64,000 bases of DNA from Acidobacteriota bacterium (GTDB lineage Bacteria; Acidobacteriota; Thermoanaerobaculia; Multivoradales; JAGPDF01). Each line of letters starts with the position of its first letter. Within the stretch, counting starts at the first letter, position 1. The translations under genes were made by a program, and so were the position numbers. This document shows positions 44,151 to 52,621 of the stretch, one piece after another. Where the stretch lies: the NCBI GenBank assembly GCA_014584695.1, contig JACTMI010000032.1, positions 1 to 64,000 of the forward strand. The letters are read 5' to 3'. Under the pieces are notes generated by a model. The model saw only the letters and a list, made by a program, of their open reading frames with translations, ran no database searches and was not told where the DNA came from.

Positions 44151-45176
44151 CTACGGCGCTCCCGCCGTCTCGCACGCCGGCGCTTCGCCCCAGCCGAGGT
44201 CGTGGAGAAAGGCGCGGGTGAGCTCGAGCTCGAGGGGGGAGTCCTCGTAGAAGAGGGAGAGGATCTGGCGCGGTTGGACGTCGAGGGCGAAGTGGGTGGC
44301 GGTCGCCAGCTGCGAGGCCTGCGGCGGCGCGTGCATCCGGACGTTGCCGAGCGCCGTCGTGCCGGCGCTGAGCTCGGCGACGGCCGCGGCGACGGCGCTC
44401 GGGCCGGCCCACTGGAGCTCTCCGGAGCGGAGCGCGGCGGCTCTCTGGGCGTCGCTCATCTCCGCGAGCCGCTCGGGGGTGGCCCCTTCGCGGATCAGGT
44501 GGACGAGATAGGCGTCGTCGTGGCCGAGGAGCTTCTCGCCGGTCGCGAAGTCGAGGTAGGTGGTGAAGCCGAGCGCGTGGCCGATCTCGTGCAGGGCGAC
44601 GTCGACGAACCAGACGCTGCCGGCCGGCACCTGGGGATCGAAGCCGTAGTCGAAACCGTCGTCGCCGAAGAGGACCGGACCGTCGACGTCGGAGTTGAAG
44701 TGGAGGACGAGGTCGAGCGCGCCGGGCTCGAGATCGACGCCGGCCAACCGGTCGGCGAGCGCGGAGGGGTACCAGGTCGCGGCGCGCGGCGCCCCGGCGA
44801 AGTCGCGGAAGGCGCTTTCGGGTCCACCCAATCCGAGCAGGGCGGGGCTGGCCCCGGTCCCGAGCGGGTCGAAGGAGACGCCGAGGCGCAGCACGACGGG
44901 GGAGTCGAGCTGTACCGCCCAGACCCCGGCGGCGAATTCGACCGCCGCCCGACGCGCCTCGCCGAGCGTCGTCCCCGGATTGCCGTCACGCGGGGTGTAG
45001 GGCGCCGGATCGTGGAGCCCTTCACCCGGCCCGTCGAGCGGGACGATCTCGAACGTCGCCCCGGCGGCGCGCCCCGGCGCCGCCGCGACCAGCGCCCACG
45101 AGACGAGCAGAAGGCCAGCGATCGAGCGCAAGAAAGGAACCGAAGTCCTCGAAGCCTGCCCACGCCATGCGCTCAT
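44151..45176 (-). CDS. Secreted zinc metalloprotease-like protein (HEIGHALGF)
   Basis: The 341-residue protein starts at 45176 behind GGGAGG. A signal peptide runs SIAGLLLVSWALVAAAPGRA. The zinc motif VDVALHEIGHALGFTTYLDF (HExxHxxG) gives a metzincin-like protease with a downstream Gly. Residues about 40-140 read VLRLGVSFDPLGTG and resemble other secreted metalloprotease N-terminal regions. Its ATG overlaps the stop of the upstream small gene by four bases, so translation is coupled. It is extracytoplasmic; the substrate is unknown. Confidence 0.82.
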   Translation of the reverse strand: MSAWRGQASRTSVPFLRSIAGLLLVSWALVAAAPGRAAGATFEIVPLDGPGEGLHDPAPYTPRDGNPGTTLGEARRAAVEFAAGVWAVQLDSPVVLRLGVSFDPLGTGASPALLGLGGPESAFRDFAGAPRAATWYPSALADRLAGVDLEPGALDLVLHFNSDVDGPVLFGDDGFDYGFDPQVPAGSVWFVDVALHEIGHALGFTTYLDFATGEKLLGHDDAYLVHLIREGATPERLAEMSDAQRAAALRSGELQWAGPSAVAAAVAELSAGTTALGNVRMHAPPQASQLATATHFALDVQPRQILSLFYEDSPLELELTRAFLHDLGWGEAPACETAGAP

Positions 45177-45577
45177 CGCGGCCTCCCGGCGCTGCCCGTC
45201 GGTGCCGCGGACTCCGCATCCGACTCCACCTCCGCGCCGTGACCAGGATCCTCGGGCCCACACCCGACCAGAAACTCGCCCTCCTCGCCGCGCCACGCGA
45301 CCACCGCCGACACCGCCCGCCCACTCTCCCGCAGCCCGACCCGATACCCCCCAGCCGGCCCGGCCACCGCCCTCTCCACCGCCGCGCGTCGCGGCGCGCC
45401 GACGACGACTTCCGCCATCTCCCGCCCATCCACCACTTCTCTCGCCGCCGGCCGCACGAACCGCCCACTCGCCGGATCCCGAAATGCCAGCCCGCTGCCT
45501 CCATTCGTGCCTGGATGGGCCCCAGTCACATCGAAGAAGCTCACCCAGACGACCCACGTGATTCCCAGCCAGTTCAT
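45173..45577 (-). CDS. Small secreted or anchored protein coupled to the protease
   Basis: This 134-residue protein starts MNWLGITWVVWVSFFDVTGA after GGAGG, a hydrophobic N-terminus. The rest reads LAFRDPASGRFVRPAAREVV and GYRVGLRESGRAVSAVVAWR. It ends in a Ser/Ala/Glu-rich tail and overlaps the protease start (ATGA). No family is recognised. It may be a partner or propeptide-like inhibitor of the protease; that is inference from coupling only. Confidence 0.55.
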   Translation of the reverse strand: MNWLGITWVVWVSFFDVTGAHPGTNGGSGLAFRDPASGRFVRPAAREVVDGREMAEVVVGAPRRAAVERAVAGPAGGYRVGLRESGRAVSAVVAWRGEEGEFLVGCGPEDPGHGAEVESDAESAAPTGSAGRPR

Positions 45578-45579
45578 TC

Positions 45580-45678
45580 CTAGCCTCCAGTTCTGAGCAC
45601 TTCCGTGCCGAAGAGGTCTTCGCGCCAGTCGAGCGTGCGATGGCAAGCCAGCTCCAGCGTGACCACGAGCCCGCTCAC
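45580..45678 (-). CDS. Possible 32-residue ORF coupled between small genes
   Basis: GTG 45678 overlaps the stop of the upstream gene (GTGA) and reads SGLVVTLELACHRTLDWRED to a stop just before the next start. It could be a real small protein or a reading-frame bridge. Evidence is context only. Confidence 0.25.
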   Translation of the reverse strand: MSGLVVTLELACHRTLDWREDLFGTEVLRTGG

Positions 45679-46076
45679 GGCGCGTTGACCTCCTTGAGAA
45701 CATGAATCGCCTCGAGCCGGCTGGCGGAGTCGAAGATCAGAATGGCCTCCACAACTCGGGAGAACACGGCGCGAGACGGCCCAAGATCGAGGCGGATATA
45801 GCCCTTGCCCAGCGTCCCGCCGTCGGACCACAGGAAGCCGTGCTCGGTCGAGGAGGTACTCACGCGCAATCCGCGCCGCGCTGTTACGTGCTCGATGACT
45901 GAGCGCTCGGTGTTTGCCGCAGGATGCTGTTTCAGCCGACTCTGAATCAGCCCTTCTGGCAGGAGGATGTAGAGAGTCGTCGTGTTGAGCACAGTGACGA
46001 TCGCAACTAGTGCCGCCGCGACCGAGGCCGCAAGCCACCGAGGTCTGGTACGCGAGCGCTTCACCGCCGAGGCCAT
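45675..46076 (-). CDS. Small membrane-anchored hypothetical protein
   Basis: The 133-residue protein has Arg/Lys residues and then one transmembrane helix (LAASVAAALVAIVTVLNTTT). The outside domain reads GLRVSTSSTEHGFLWSDGGT and LGPSRAVFSRVVEAILIFDS. No match is recognised. Its codon use is less GC-biased than the core genes, like the RHS island it follows, so it may belong to that island. Confidence 0.5.
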   Translation of the reverse strand: MASAVKRSRTRPRWLAASVAAALVAIVTVLNTTTLYILLPEGLIQSRLKQHPAANTERSVIEHVTARRGLRVSTSSTEHGFLWSDGGTLGKGYIRLDLGPSRAVFSRVVEAILIFDSASRLEAIHVLKEVNAP

Positions 46077-46077
46077 C

Positions 46078-46809
46078 CTAGGTGCCGGGTCGTCCTAGCA
46101 GTTCCAGCGAGCGGAAAGCGCCGCCTGTCGCCGATTGTGGACCGGGCGATTCGGCATCGAGAAACTCCTGACGTGCCGCCTCGATCCACTTGATGACGGG
46201 ATCCGCGGCCTTGCCGTTGGATGGTCCGAGAAGCGACAGACTCATGACCTCTGCGCCGCCGACGACGCAGACTTCATAGTGGCGAGAATCGAGAGCGATG
46301 GAGCTGTCGAGCGGTAGTCGTGGGCGTAGGCGCTCGAATCGTCGGGCAAGGCGCCGCAATCTCAATGACGAAGCTGTGCCACCGAAGGAGTGGTGGTTCA
46401 CGCGAATGTGGGAAGCAAGGGCCTGGAGTGCCGCATCGGGATTCCCGATCCTGAGCTCTCGGAGCATCGGCAGCAGGGGCGAATCGAGGTAGGCGAGAGA
46501 TCCCTCGACCGACCCGTCGAGGTGCTTGGTGAGCGTCAGCAGGTACTCTGGTGGATAGGAGTGCGCCGGCCGACCGCGAGCAGTTACGCGCCATTGGGCA
46601 CTACCCTGGCTATCCGTATCGGGAGCACAGGTAAGGGGTAGCAAGAGGCCAAGCGCCTCTTCATAGGAGTTGATCGCCCACCGGTCGGCTAGCTGAGATG
46701 GCGGCGGCGCTTGATCCCTTGCTGAGAGGAGGGCTGCAGCCCAGTGCAGAGCCGCTCCTGCCATGATGGAAGCCAAAGCAGCGTTGAGTCTTACTCGCAC
46801 TTTCTGCAT
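46078..46809 (-). CDS. Candidate immunity protein for the RHS-JAB toxin
   Basis: The start at 46809 overlaps the end of the RHS-JAB gene, the usual place for an immunity gene. The 243-residue protein has a hydrophobic N-terminus (ALASIMAGAALHWAAALL) and then helical soluble sequence (YLLTLTKHLDGSVEGSLAYL, LRELRIGNPDAALQALASHI). No known immunity family is recognised, and the role is inferred from position. Base composition is lower in GC than its neighbours. Confidence 0.5.
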   Translation of the reverse strand: MQKVRVRLNAALASIMAGAALHWAAALLSARDQAPPPSQLADRWAINSYEEALGLLLPLTCAPDTDSQGSAQWRVTARGRPAHSYPPEYLLTLTKHLDGSVEGSLAYLDSPLLPMLRELRIGNPDAALQALASHIRVNHHSFGGTASSLRLRRLARRFERLRPRLPLDSSIALDSRHYEVCVVGGAEVMSLSLLGPSNGKAADPVIKWIEAARQEFLDAESPGPQSATGGAFRSLELLGRPGT

Positions 46810-48680
46810 GTCTTGTCCTTGATGCCGTCGCGCCAATCGGGCCCCGCTTCCTGAGAGACCGTTCCCTCGGGAGTTACTTTCCAGACCGCATTCCTCGAGA
46901 TGACATAGATCGAAGTGTTCGCCTTTGCAGCCGCGTAGTCGTCCTTGGGATTACTCGCTGAGCCACCGATCGAAGGCCTGGGACTCGCGCTGTCTGGATG
47001 AGTATGGACTAGTCCAACCGCATTGGTAGGCACGGGGCCCTTCCAGGTCTCTTGGCGACGCTGTGCTGACCACGGCCAGCGCAAGCAGCTGTACTTGCCA
47101 GTGTTGGGATCCTTGAGAATCCATGCCGCTCGCTCGGTTTCGGACCTTCCTTTGCCCGCAAGACGCCAGATGTCATACATGAACTCCCTTACAGTTGGGT
47201 CTTCTGTCAGTGCATCTCTACCAGAAGGGTCGAAGAGGTTGACGGGGTCTTCGAAGGCATAGCCGTAGAAGTTGCGCTCGCCACTCTCGAACCCGATCGG
47301 ATCTTTGCTTGTCCAGCGCCCGATCTCCGGGTCGTAGTCTCGCGCTCCGAACCGTGTCAGCCTGGTCTGGTGGTCGTAGAGCCCACCCGCGAATCCGAAG
47401 GGTTGGAATCCGGGATTCGTGTCCTGGAGGGTCCTTCCCCACGGGTCGTAGTCGAGGCGTTGGGCGATGGCGCCTGTCGCGGCGTCGACGACGAGGCGGA
47501 CGCTGCCCAAGTGGTCGGTGAAGATGCGGTAGGTGGTGCCGTTCTTGACGATGTAGTCCGGGACGTTGATCTTGGTCGCGTAGACGAACTCCGCGACGAC
47601 GTTGCCGTCGCCGTCGAGCTCGGCCGCGGGGCGGAGCTGGCTCTCCCAGAGGAAGCCCTGGACCTTTACGCCGTTGACCGTCTTGCCCACGCGGCGGTTC
47701 GCGGCGTCGATCAGGTACTCGATCTGGACGCCGGTGGGAAGCGAGACCGTGCGCAGATTGCCGAAGACGTCGTAGCCGTAGGTCGTCGTTTCGGGGCCTT
47801 CGACCTTGGTCAGCAGCTCGCCGTTGGCCGTGTAGGTGAAGCTCGTAGCGCCGTAGGTGAGGAGGCGATCCTGGTCGTCGTAGGTCGCGCTCCCGGAGCC
47901 CCAGAAGTCGGAGAAGGTGACGCGATTCGAGTTGGCGTCGTAGCCGTAGGTCTCGACCACGAGGCCGTCGCGCTTCACCTGCTCCAGGCGCCCGGCGAGA
48001 TCGTAGCCGTACTCCCAGACCGAGGGGAGGCCGCCGATCGTCTCGGTCTTGCTCGTGATCCTGCCGCCGGCGTCGCGGTCGAGGTCGTAGGCGTAGAGCG
48101 TCGAGCCGCCGTGCCGGGCGGTCGCCGTGTCGAGCTCCCCGAACGGCGTGTAGGTCCACTCCTCCGCCGTCGCGCCGAGCTCGGCCCGCTCCGGGAAGCC
48201 CGAGGCGAAGTCGTAGTCGAGCTCGAGCGCGCCGGCGCGCGTCAGCAGGCCGTCGGCGTCGTAGGCGAAGGTCGTCTCGAGCGTGCCGTTGACCGTCCGG
48301 GAGATCGGCTCGAACGAGTCGTTGTAGTCGACCGCCACCGAGCCCGCGACCGGGCCCGACCAGGTGACCGAGAGCGGCAGCGACCCGTCGTAGGCGAGAG
48401 CGAGTGAGCCGCCGCCAGGCTCCGTGATCGAGGCGAGGTTGCCGCTCGTGGGGTCGTAGGCGTAGCCGTAGGTGCCGTTCGGAGCGACGACGGAGTCCAA
48501 GCGCCCGGTCGAGGCGCCGTAGACGAAGTCGATCGTCTGGCCGTCTGGCCGCGTCACCAGCTCCAGCTGGCGATCCAGATTGCAGGCGTAGATCGCCCAG
48601 TGGTGAGGAGATCTGTGATCGACAGAGGCGCTGTTGCTCATGCGGAGTTTGTCGCCATCTCGGTTGGCACTAGCGTTCAC
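46791..48680 (-). CDS. RHS-repeat polymorphic toxin (orphan cassette) with JAB-like tip
   Basis: The 629-residue ORF starts at GTG 48680 directly after the upstream immunity stop. Its first 35 residues are unrelated to RHS; from YACNLDRQLELVTRPDGQTI on it matches the second RHS gene in parallel. RHS/YD repeats lead to the conserved shell-closing motif FGARDYDPEIGRWTSKDPIG, FYGYAFEDPVNLFDPSG. The tip of about 150 residues then reads VGLVHTHPDSASPRPSIGG, with HxH and a Ser/Asp further on (SASNPKDDYAAA), a JAB/MPN-like metallopeptidase pattern. It is probably a displaced toxin cassette used after recombination. Confidence 0.8.
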   Translation of the reverse strand: MNASANRDGDKLRMSNSASVDHRSPHHWAIYACNLDRQLELVTRPDGQTIDFVYGASTGRLDSVVAPNGTYGYAYDPTSGNLASITEPGGGSLALAYDGSLPLSVTWSGPVAGSVAVDYNDSFEPISRTVNGTLETTFAYDADGLLTRAGALELDYDFASGFPERAELGATAEEWTYTPFGELDTATARHGGSTLYAYDLDRDAGGRITSKTETIGGLPSVWEYGYDLAGRLEQVKRDGLVVETYGYDANSNRVTFSDFWGSGSATYDDQDRLLTYGATSFTYTANGELLTKVEGPETTTYGYDVFGNLRTVSLPTGVQIEYLIDAANRRVGKTVNGVKVQGFLWESQLRPAAELDGDGNVVAEFVYATKINVPDYIVKNGTTYRIFTDHLGSVRLVVDAATGAIAQRLDYDPWGRTLQDTNPGFQPFGFAGGLYDHQTRLTRFGARDYDPEIGRWTSKDPIGFESGERNFYGYAFEDPVNLFDPSGRDALTEDPTVREFMYDIWRLAGKGRSETERAAWILKDPNTGKYSCLRWPWSAQRRQETWKGPVPTNAVGLVHTHPDSASPRPSIGGSASNPKDDYAAAKANTSIYVISRNAVWKVTPEGTVSQEAGPDWRDGIKDKTCRKCE

Positions 48681-49235
48681 CTACTTGGAGTCCGATCCAC
48701 CAACTTCAGCCGATACAGCGAGTATCCAGTGGTAAACACTCTTGTAGGTTCCGAATGTCGGGTCTGGTTGCTCGCCCCGATAGAGTTCGTAGATCGCTTC
48801 CTCTCCGGGGCGTACGACGATTTCGCCTTCGAAGTCCGTTCCCTTTCCGATGGATCCGATTCGCAAGTAGCCGGGGCTGACAGCGGTGTGGTCGATGTCT
48901 GAGCGCGAAAGTGTCGTACGAGCGGGATTCTTCGCTTCGATTGCCCCAAAACGTCGGAACACGACTTGAAGCTCAGGTGAAAGCCTGTCAAGTCCACTGT
49001 TCGGTTGATCATGAGCTTCGGTCACTTCGAACACGTTCGCGTCCGAGAGTTTGGCGATCGCGAGAACGGAAGCTTCTGAAAGCGAGAGCGACGAAATGTC
49101 GCCGAGCCTCCTCGCTTCGCGCCGGAGCTCGGACTTGCCGCGCCTTACAAGTAGGCGCACGCCGAGCAGACCTAGCCCAAACATCAGAATCGCGAAGGCG
49201 ATCATGTAGAAGGCTCGTTCTAGGAGCATCCGCAA
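48681..49235 (-). CDS. Candidate immunity protein for the RHS-HNH toxin
   Basis: The ATG at 49235 overlaps the end of the RHS-HNH gene by 16 bases. The 184-residue protein has one N-terminal transmembrane helix (MIAFAILMFGLGLLGVRLLV) and a soluble part (PELQVVFRRFGAIEAKNPAR, GKGTDFEGEIVVRPGEEAIY). No known family is recognised. Immunity is inferred from position; a membrane-anchored neutraliser is unusual for a cytoplasmic nuclease. Confidence 0.5.
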   Translation of the reverse strand: MRMLLERAFYMIAFAILMFGLGLLGVRLLVRRGKSELRREARRLGDISSLSLSEASVLAIAKLSDANVFEVTEAHDQPNSGLDRLSPELQVVFRRFGAIEAKNPARTTLSRSDIDHTAVSPGYLRIGSIGKGTDFEGEIVVRPGEEAIYELYRGEQPDPTFGTYKSVYHWILAVSAEVGGSDSK

Positions 49236-51283
49236 TCCTCCATTGCGAGTCGTCCCAGGCGGGTAACCGTTGTTGCGGGATTCACAGCAGTTGCAAGTGC
49301 CGACTCCTGTCGCCTCAGTCGTCGGTGTGCAGCGATGTGCTCCGGAATTGACAAGAGCTCCAGGTTGCGGGGGTGATGTCGAATTCCCGCAGGAAGTGCT
49401 GCCGTTGGGAACAGCCCCGCCTTGAGTGGGTTCTTGTGGTGAAGTGCAGAGATCCCACGTGTTCCTCTGGGGATCGCCGAGCTCAAACCTCTTCTCGCCG
49501 CAGCTTGAGAGACGCCTTTTGCGGCGCCTCGAAGCGCTGCCGAGCCGCCCGTTGCGATCAGTTCAAGACCAACTTCAAAGAGGCCTCCTGCAGAATAGGC
49601 CCCGGCACACTCGTCCACCTGAGGAGTCAGTCCAAACAGCCAGCCGACTGCCTCCCGCGCATGCTTCGTAGCACCCAGGGTCAGTGAGTCCCCAAAGCCA
49701 GCCGCGAAGTTACCGACGCTGTCGAGCCAGTCCTCGCCATAGTGGTCGAACAGATTGACCGGGTCGCTGACCACGTATCCGTATAGGTTCGTGTCATTGC
49801 CTGCGAAGCCGATCGGGTCCTTACCGACCCACCTCCCGGTCGCCGAGTCGTAGTCCCTCACCCCAAACCGCACCAGCCCCGTCTGCGAGTCATAGAGCCC
49901 CCCCGCAAATCCGAAGGGCTGGAACCCCGGATTCGTGTCCTGGTGGATGCGTCCCCAGGGGTCGTAGTCGATGCGTTGGGCGATGGCGCCGGTGGTGGTG
50001 TCGACGACGAGGCGGGCGCTGCCCAGGTGGTCGGTGAAGATGCGATAGGTGGTGCAGTTCTTGACGATGTAGTCCGGGACGTTGATCTTGGTCGCGTAGA
50101 CGAGCTCCGCGACGACGTTGCCGTCGCCGTCGAGCTCGGCCGCGGGGCGGAGCTGGCTCTGCCAGAGGAAGCCCTGGACCAGGACGCCATTGACCTTCTT
50201 GCCCACGCGGCGGTTCGCGGCGTCGATCAGGTACTCGATCTGGACGCCGTTGGGGAGCGAGACCGTGCGCAGGTTGCCGAAGACGTCGTAGCCGTAGGTC
50301 GTCGTCTCCGGGCCCTCGACCTTCGTCGACAGCTCGCCGTTGGCCGTGTAGGTGAAGCTCTTCGCGCCGTAGGTGAGGAGACGATCCTGGTCGTCGTAGG
50401 TCGCGCTCCCAGAGCCCCAGAAGTCGGAGAAGTTGACGCGATTCGAGTTGGCGTCGTAGCCGTACGTCTCGACCACCACGCCGTCCTTCTGGACCTCGTC
50501 GAGCCTGCCGGCCAGGTCGTAGTGGTATTCCCAGACCGCGGTCACGCCGCCGATCGTCTCGGTCTTCCTCGTGATCCGGCCGCCGCCGTCCCGGTCGAGG
50601 TCGTAGGTCAGCACCGGTAGAGCGCCCGCCGAGGCCGTGTAGGTGTCGAGCTCCCCGAAGCTCGTGTAGGTCCGCTCGTCCGTCGACGTCCCGACCGTCG
50701 TCGTCTCGAGGAAGCCGGTCGTCGCGTCGTAGTCGAGATCCAGGGCTCCCACCTGGGTGAGCAGCCCGTCGTCGTCGTAGGCAAAGCTGGTCGAGAGCGT
50801 GCCGTTCAGCGTGCGCGAAGTCGGCTCGAAGGAGTCGTTGTAGCCGACCTCGACGCTGCCGGCGATCGGCCCGGACCAGGTGACCGAGATGGGCAGCGAG
50901 CCGTCGTAATCGAAGGCGAGCGAGCCGCCGCCGGGCTCCGTGATCGAGACGAGGTGGCCGCTCGAGGAATGGTAGGCGTAGCCATAGGTCCCGTGCGGCG
51001 AGACCACGGAGTTCAGCCGCCCGGTCGTCGCACCGTAGACGAAGTCCACGGTCTGACCGTCCGGCCGCGTCACCAGCTCCAACTGGTGGTCCAAGTTGTA
51101 GGCGTAGAGCGTCCGGTCCTCCGCAAGACCCACCGCGGGCGGATCGTACTCCTCGGGGAGATCGACCGCCGTGTGGTCGAATGTGTGCGCCGGCCGGCCG
51201 GGCGGTGTGATCGAGGTCAGGTTGCCGTTGGCGTCATAGGTGAACCCGATGACGCGCAGGTCCGGCAGGCGCTGCGTCAGCAC
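49220..51283 (-). CDS. RHS-repeat polymorphic toxin, 5'-truncated, with HNH-type nuclease tip
   Basis: The 687-residue ORF begins at GTG 51283, but the RHS frame stays open to about 51331 (CFGREVHFTYDDADR), so the true N-terminus is missing. RHS repeats run through IEYLIDAANRRVGKKVNGV and the closing motif FGVRDYDSATGRWVGKDPIG. The tip has a pre-toxin-like stretch (GFGDSLTLGATKHAREAVG) and then ISALHHKNPLKAGLFP and HPRNLELLSIPEHIAAHRRL, a His-rich HNH/LHH nuclease pattern. Usual RHS proteins exceed 1,300 residues, so most of the repeat core has been lost. It shares a long, highly similar block with the cassette at 46791. Confidence 0.8.
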   Translation of the reverse strand: MLTQRLPDLRVIGFTYDANGNLTSITPPGRPAHTFDHTAVDLPEEYDPPAVGLAEDRTLYAYNLDHQLELVTRPDGQTVDFVYGATTGRLNSVVSPHGTYGYAYHSSSGHLVSITEPGGGSLAFDYDGSLPISVTWSGPIAGSVEVGYNDSFEPTSRTLNGTLSTSFAYDDDGLLTQVGALDLDYDATTGFLETTTVGTSTDERTYTSFGELDTYTASAGALPVLTYDLDRDGGGRITRKTETIGGVTAVWEYHYDLAGRLDEVQKDGVVVETYGYDANSNRVNFSDFWGSGSATYDDQDRLLTYGAKSFTYTANGELSTKVEGPETTTYGYDVFGNLRTVSLPNGVQIEYLIDAANRRVGKKVNGVLVQGFLWQSQLRPAAELDGDGNVVAELVYATKINVPDYIVKNCTTYRIFTDHLGSARLVVDTTTGAIAQRIDYDPWGRIHQDTNPGFQPFGFAGGLYDSQTGLVRFGVRDYDSATGRWVGKDPIGFAGNDTNLYGYVVSDPVNLFDHYGEDWLDSVGNFAAGFGDSLTLGATKHAREAVGWLFGLTPQVDECAGAYSAGGLFEVGLELIATGGSAALRGAAKGVSQAAARRGLSSAIPRGTRGISALHHKNPLKAGLFPTAALPAGIRHHPRNLELLSIPEHIAAHRRLRRQESALATAVNPATTVTRLGRLAMEDCGCS

Positions 51284-51334
51284 GCGGTCGGCGTCGTCGT
51301 AGGTGAAGTGGACCTCGCGGCCGAAGCAACGTCA

Positions 51335-51480
51335 TGGACGGAGATGGCGCCGGAGGTTCCTGCCACGACGACGAAGCTGCCGTTGCTCTGGGGGACGGGC
51401 GAGAGCGCGAGGCCCGATGCGGTCGCGAGTCCGGTGGATACCATCACGATCGCCGCCGATGCGCGCGTGGAGAGGCTCAT
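51335..51480 (-). pseudogene. Signal-peptide start fused out of frame to the RHS gene
   Basis: From 51480 a signal peptide reads MSLSTRASAAIVMVSTGLAT and then SNGSFVVVAGTSGAISVHDV. It runs into the RHS region in another frame and ends at 51277. This is probably the original 5' end of the toxin gene, joined by an internal deletion with frame loss near 51332. Confidence 0.5.
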
Positions 51481-51507
51481 GACTCGACTCGCGGGGTGCG
51501 GATTACC

Positions 51508-52437
51508 TCAGCCTGCCGGTTCGAGGGTCAGGTCGTCGGCGATGGTGAAGACGAGCTCGAGGGGCTCGGCGGGGCTGCGGACCGTGAGGCGGAGCTTGCG
51601 CTCGACCTTCTCGCGGCGGACGAGCAGGGTGGCGACCTCGACCAGGCGCTCGCCGCCGCCGGTGACGTCGAGGTTCCCGATCGTCAGCGCGACGAGGGCG
51701 TCGTCCGCCCCCCGCAACAGCTCGCTGACGGGGCGGCCGACGTAGCGCGTGACCTCGTCCGGGTCGGCGGCGTACTCGACCACCAGCTTCACGCACTGCG
51801 CGGCGCCGCACGGGGCGAGCTCGCGAGGCGTGACCCGCACGAGGTAGCCGACGGTGTTGCCGTCGCCCAGATCGAGAGTGTTCGGCCCCTCGATCGTCTC
51901 GCCCAGGCGCAGCGGCTGGCCGGCGAGCATGCGAACGCGCTCGTCCCAGGCGGCGCGCTCCCGCTCCCGGAGGTCCCAGACGCTGATCGAAGCCGAGCCG
52001 GGCGCCAGACCCGCGGCGGCGGCGCGCTGCGCCAGCAGCGCTTCCAGGCGCTCGACGCCGCGCAGGGCGGTGACCTCGCCGTCCTCCATCAGCTCGGTGA
52101 CGAGCGCGAGGCCCTTGGCGTCGTCGGAGAGGCCGGGGAAGGGGTCCCGTCCGTCGATCGTGTAGCGGAGCTCCTCGAGCTCCTCCTCCCAGGCGAAAGC
52201 CCAGGCCGAGGCCCGGCGCACCAGGACGTGGCTCTTCGTCCTGGACCGCTGGTCACCCTGCGCGAAACCGGGCAGGCGGATCGACTCGCGATGCTCCGAG
52301 GTCAGGCGCCATCGGCTCCCCTCGGGGGGCGCGAAGCGGAGCGATTCGACCACCGGCTCACCGGCGCAGCCGGCGAGGAGCAGCAGCGCGGCGGTGAGCG
52401 TCGCGCCACGCACGGCGGGACTCGGCAGGTTTCGCAT
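51508..52437 (-). CDS. Putative lipoprotein of unknown function
   Basis: The 309-residue protein starts at 52437 after GGGAGG. Its lipobox, ATLTAALLLLAGCAGEP, gives lipidation at Cys. The mature part reads FAPPEGSRWRLTSEHRESIR, GEVTALRGVERLEALLAQRA and ELVFTIADDLTLEPAG. No family is recognised. It should sit in the inner or outer membrane facing the periplasm. It is next to, but not clearly part of, the RHS island. Confidence 0.75.
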   Translation of the reverse strand: MRNLPSPAVRGATLTAALLLLAGCAGEPVVESLRFAPPEGSRWRLTSEHRESIRLPGFAQGDQRSRTKSHVLVRRASAWAFAWEEELEELRYTIDGRDPFPGLSDDAKGLALVTELMEDGEVTALRGVERLEALLAQRAAAAGLAPGSASISVWDLRERERAAWDERVRMLAGQPLRLGETIEGPNTLDLGDGNTVGYLVRVTPRELAPCGAAQCVKLVVEYAADPDEVTRYVGRPVSELLRGADDALVALTIGNLDVTGGGERLVEVATLLVRREKVERKLRLTVRSPAEPLELVFTIADDLTLEPAG

Positions 52438-52621
52438 CGGAGCCTCCCAGGAGAGCCGGTGCCCCGAGCCATTCGGGCGGCACCGAGCCGGCAAAGAGCC
52501 AGACGGCAACCCGCAAACTGACGACAGCAAGCCGGAGCGAACTCTTTCCGCCCGCCCGCCGAATGTCAAGCGAGCGGAGCCGCTCGCCGGGAGATCTGGT
52601 CCGGCCGCGGCGCGCCGCGCT

